NCBI RefSeq assembly: GCF_009795715.1
Contig: NZ_WTCR01000015.1
Coordinates: forward strand, 1 to 64,000
DNA from: Labilibaculum euxinicum
GTDB taxonomy: Bacteria > Bacteroidota > Bacteroidia > Bacteroidales > Marinifilaceae
Direction of reading: 5' to 3'
DNA: 64,000 nucleotides
The notes under the pieces were generated by a model that saw only the letters and a list, made by a program, of their open reading frames with translations, was not told where the DNA came from and ran no database searches. Made by a program: the position numbers and the translations under genes. Below, one piece after another: positions 61,735-64,000 of the stretch. Every line of letters begins with the position of its first letter. Within the stretch, counting starts at the first letter, position 1.

Positions 61735-61742
61735 TATCTTTG
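61735..61742 (+). promoter_or_regulatory. predicted -7 element before metG
   Basis: TATCTTTG fits TAnnTTTG. A TTTG upstream is spaced only 12 bp, so the -33 part is uncertain. A short GACC-AAA-GGTC hairpin follows at 61752. No SAM or T-box riboswitch pattern is seen in the 118-nt leader. Confidence 0.4.
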
Positions 61743-61859
61743 CAAACAATTCGACCAAAGGTCAAAGTTTTAAACAATAGTCAGTAAACAAAATTAACAG
61801 AGGAATCCTTCATCTCAAAACAATAAAAGGCAATTCCTTAAGAAAAAATATAATCACAA

Positions 61860-63890
61860 ATGAAGAAATTTAATAGAACACTTGTAACCACGGCTTTACC
61901 TTATGCAAACGGACCGGTTCATATTGGTCATTTGGCTGGAGTATATGTTCCTGCAGATATCTACACAAGATACCTTAGAATAAAAGGAGAAGATGTACTA
62001 CTGATTGGAGGTTCAGACGAACATGGTGTACCTATTACTATTAAAGCACAAAAGGAAGGCATTACCCCGCAGGATGTTGTGGATAAATATCACAATATTA
62101 TCAAAGATTCATTTGAGAAGTTCGGAATTACTTTTGACATTTATTCCAGAACAAGTTCAAAAACACACCACGAAACTGCGTCTGAATTTTTTAAGACCTT
62201 AGATAACAAAGGAGAATTTATCGTAAAAACAAGTGAGCAATATTACGATGCTATTGCGAATCAATTCCTTGCAGACAGATACATTACCGGAACCTGTCCT
62301 CATTGTAATAACGACGGAGCATATGGTGATCAATGCGAAAGTTGCGGAACTTCACTAAATGCAACAGATTTAATCAATCCTACTTCATCCATTACCGGAA
62401 ATAAGCCAGAATTAAAAGAAACCAAACACTGGTATTTGCCTTTAGATAAATATGAGAATGATCTGAAAAAATGGATTTTAGAAGATCATAAAGAATGGAA
62501 ACCAAATGTTTACGGACAATGTAAATCATGGTTGGATACCGGATTGCACCCGAGAGCAGTAACCCGTGATTTAAATTGGGGGGTTCCTGTTCCTGCCGAA
62601 GGTGCAGAAGGAAAAGTACTTTACGTTTGGTTCGATGCTCCAATTGGATATATTTCGGCTACAAAAGAATTAACTCCCGACTGGGAAAAATACTGGAAAG
62701 CTGATGATTCGAAGATGGTTCATTTTATTGGAAAAGACAATATCGTATTCCATTGCATCATTTTCCCGGCAATGCTTAAGGCTGAAGGATCTTATATACT
62801 ACCGGATAATGTTCCTGCCAACGAATTCTTAAATCTGGAAGGGGACAAAATTTCGACAAGTAGAAATTGGGCGGTTTGGCTGCACGAATATTTAGAGGAA
62901 TTCCCTGATAAACAAGATGTTTTAAGGTATGTTTTGACCGCAAATGCTCCGGAAACTAAAGATAATGACTTTACCTGGAAAGATTTTCAGGCAAGAAACA
63001 ACAATGAGCTGGTTGCAATTCTAGGAAACTTTGTGAATCGTGCTTTGGTTCTTACTCATAAATACTACAATGGAATAATTCCTGCGCAAGGAGAATTAAC
63101 CGATTTCGATAAAGAAACATTAGCTCAGATTCCTGTCTTTAAAGAACAAGTTGAAAAGAATCTTGAAACTTACCATTTTCGTGAAGCATTAAAAGAAGCA
63201 ATGAATTTAGCTCGTTTAGGAAATAAGTATTTAGCAGATACTGAACCTTGGAAACTGATTAAGACTGATGAAGAAAGAGTAAAAACGATCATGAATATTA
63301 GTCTTCAGATTACAGCCAATCTATCGACCTTAATCGAGCCGTTTTTGCCATTTACAGCCAGCAAACTTCGCGGATTTTTGAACATCGAGACTTTGGCCTG
63401 GGAAAATATTGGTGCTAATGTTATTTCAAATCATCATCAAATAAATACTGCTTCTTTACTTTTCGAAAAAATTGAAGATGAAACAATACAAGCTCAGGTA
63501 GACAAACTTTTGGCTACAAAAGCAGCTAACGAAGCAGAAAAAAAGATTGTTGCGCCGGCAAAAGAAAATATCAACTTCGATGATTTCATGAAACTGGATG
63601 TTCGTGTTGGAACAATTACAGCTGCTGAAAAGGTAGCAAAAACAAAAAAACTTTTAAAGCTAACTGTTGATACCGGAATTGATCAAAGAACTGTTGTTTC
63701 AGGTATTGCAGAACACTACAAACCTGAAGAAATTATTGGCAAGCAGGTTAGTATATTAGTGAATCTGGAACCAAAACAATTAAAAGGAATTGAATCTCAG
63801 GGGATGATTTTAATGGCTGAAGATGCCGATGGAAAATTATCTTTTGTTTCACCGGACCAAAGCATAAAACCAGGTTCTGAAATCAGATAA
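61860..63890 (+). CDS. metG: methionyl-tRNA synthetase
   Basis: 676 codons, ATG start. Seen: HIGH-type [17 protein letters not shown], zinc knuckle [23 protein letters not shown]-type [11 protein letters not shown] at about 325 to 335, the anticodon domain ([16 protein letters not shown]) and a C-terminal EMAP/Arc1p-like tRNA-binding domain ([23 protein letters not shown], at residues about 578 to 676), as in the long MetG1 type. Length is typical. Monocistronic, with its own terminator. Confidence 0.97.
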   Translation: MKKFNRTLVTTALPYANGPVHIGHLAGVYVPADIYTRYLRIKGEDVLLIGGSDEHGVPITIKAQKEGITPQDVVDKYHNIIKDSFEKFGITFDIYSRTSSKTHHETASEFFKTLDNKGEFIVKTSEQYYDAIANQFLADRYITGTCPHCNNDGAYGDQCESCGTSLNATDLINPTSSITGNKPELKETKHWYLPLDKYENDLKKWILEDHKEWKPNVYGQCKSWLDTGLHPRAVTRDLNWGVPVPAEGAEGKVLYVWFDAPIGYISATKELTPDWEKYWKADDSKMVHFIGKDNIVFHCIIFPAMLKAEGSYILPDNVPANEFLNLEGDKISTSRNWAVWLHEYLEEFPDKQDVLRYVLTANAPETKDNDFTWKDFQARNNNELVAILGNFVNRALVLTHKYYNGIIPAQGELTDFDKETLAQIPVFKEQVEKNLETYHFREALKEAMNLARLGNKYLADTEPWKLIKTDEERVKTIMNISLQITANLSTLIEPFLPFTASKLRGFLNIETLAWENIGANVISNHHQINTASLLFEKIEDETIQAQVDKLLATKAANEAEKKIVAPAKENINFDDFMKLDVRVGTITAAEKVAKTKKLLKLTVDTGIDQRTVVSGIAEHYKPEEIIGKQVSILVNLEPKQLKGIESQGMILMAEDADGKLSFVSPDQSIKPGSEIR

Positions 63891-63912
63891 TTCAAGACTT
63901 AAACTTTAAGAT

Positions 63913-63949
63913 AAAAAAAAACGCTTTCCGATAGAAAGCGTTTTTTTTT
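63913..63949 (+). terminator. terminator after metG
   Basis: AAAAAAACGCTTTC and GAAAGCGTTTTTTTTT pair around CGATA with A and T runs, 23 bp after the stop. Confidence 0.93.
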
Positions 63950-64000
63950 AGGTCTTTATTTTTTCAGAACCCAGCAGTAAGCTTTTGAGTTCTTAGCAAT

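Overview
This window is chromosomal DNA of a low-GC Bacteroidota bacterium. The evidence is SusC/SusD-type transport with an ECF sigma/FecR pair, GldH, SprE/PorW and PorX of the gliding/type IX secretion apparatus, a Mrp-RicT-HolB gene neighbourhood, and promoters of the TAnnTTTG type. A class II (B12-dependent) ribonucleotide reductase and a galactose/Na+ symport operon fit a marine Bacteroidales/Marinilabiliales-like organism, but that finer placement is inference.

Region 1 (1 to about 11.4 kb) is an accessory island ending at a tRNA-Cys gene. It holds the start of an IS3-family element (cut by the window edge, with a -1 frameshift site between orfA and orfB), a class II Fic gene bracketed by repeated perfect hairpins, a lone serine recombinase, a membrane-anchored protein, an unusual array of seven and a half 129-bp tandem repeats, a complete qatABCD anti-phage operon (KAP ATPase, QatB, QueC-like QatC, TatD-like QatD), a small unknown gene, and the solo end of an IS21-like element.

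Region 2 (11.4 to 32.5 kb) is mostly housekeeping: folB, glnS, gltX, a stand-alone receiver, nrdJ, waaA, a large outer-membrane barrel, pgk, then holB-ricT-gldH-trmB-atl and mrp. A second Fic gene interrupts this block. It lies between the intact 3' end of the barrel gene and a 95-bp near-identical copy of that end, which shows that the Fic segment was inserted with duplication of the target. A 35-bp sequence directly after the copy recurs perfectly, inverted, 15 kb away beside a 21-bp minisatellite.

Region 3 (32.6 to 42.1 kb) carries sprE/porW and porX (type IX secretion and its regulation), tsaE, ald, a HAD phosphatase, the minisatellite, and a LuxE-like enzyme. Region 4 (42.1 to 48.4 kb) is a galactose operon galK-galT-Na+/sugar symporter-galE with a divergent-type GntR/LacI-like regulator upstream; shared 12-bp sites in front of galK and of the regulator look like its operators.

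Region 5 (48.5 to 59.3 kb) is a nutrient-uptake locus: ECF sigma factor, FecR anti-sigma, STN-domain SusC, SusD, a zinc metallopeptidase lipoprotein and a DUF4302 lipoprotein, with a papain-like secreted peptidase just upstream, so a peptide or protein substrate is likely. Region 6 (59.3 kb to end) is a YjbR protein, a second stand-alone receiver, YraN, an LD-carboxypeptidase and metG.

The named defence system (Qat) is already known. The parts least explained by known features are the 129-bp array, the hairpin repeats around the first Fic gene, and the target-duplicating insertion of the second Fic gene with its 35-bp dispersed repeat.
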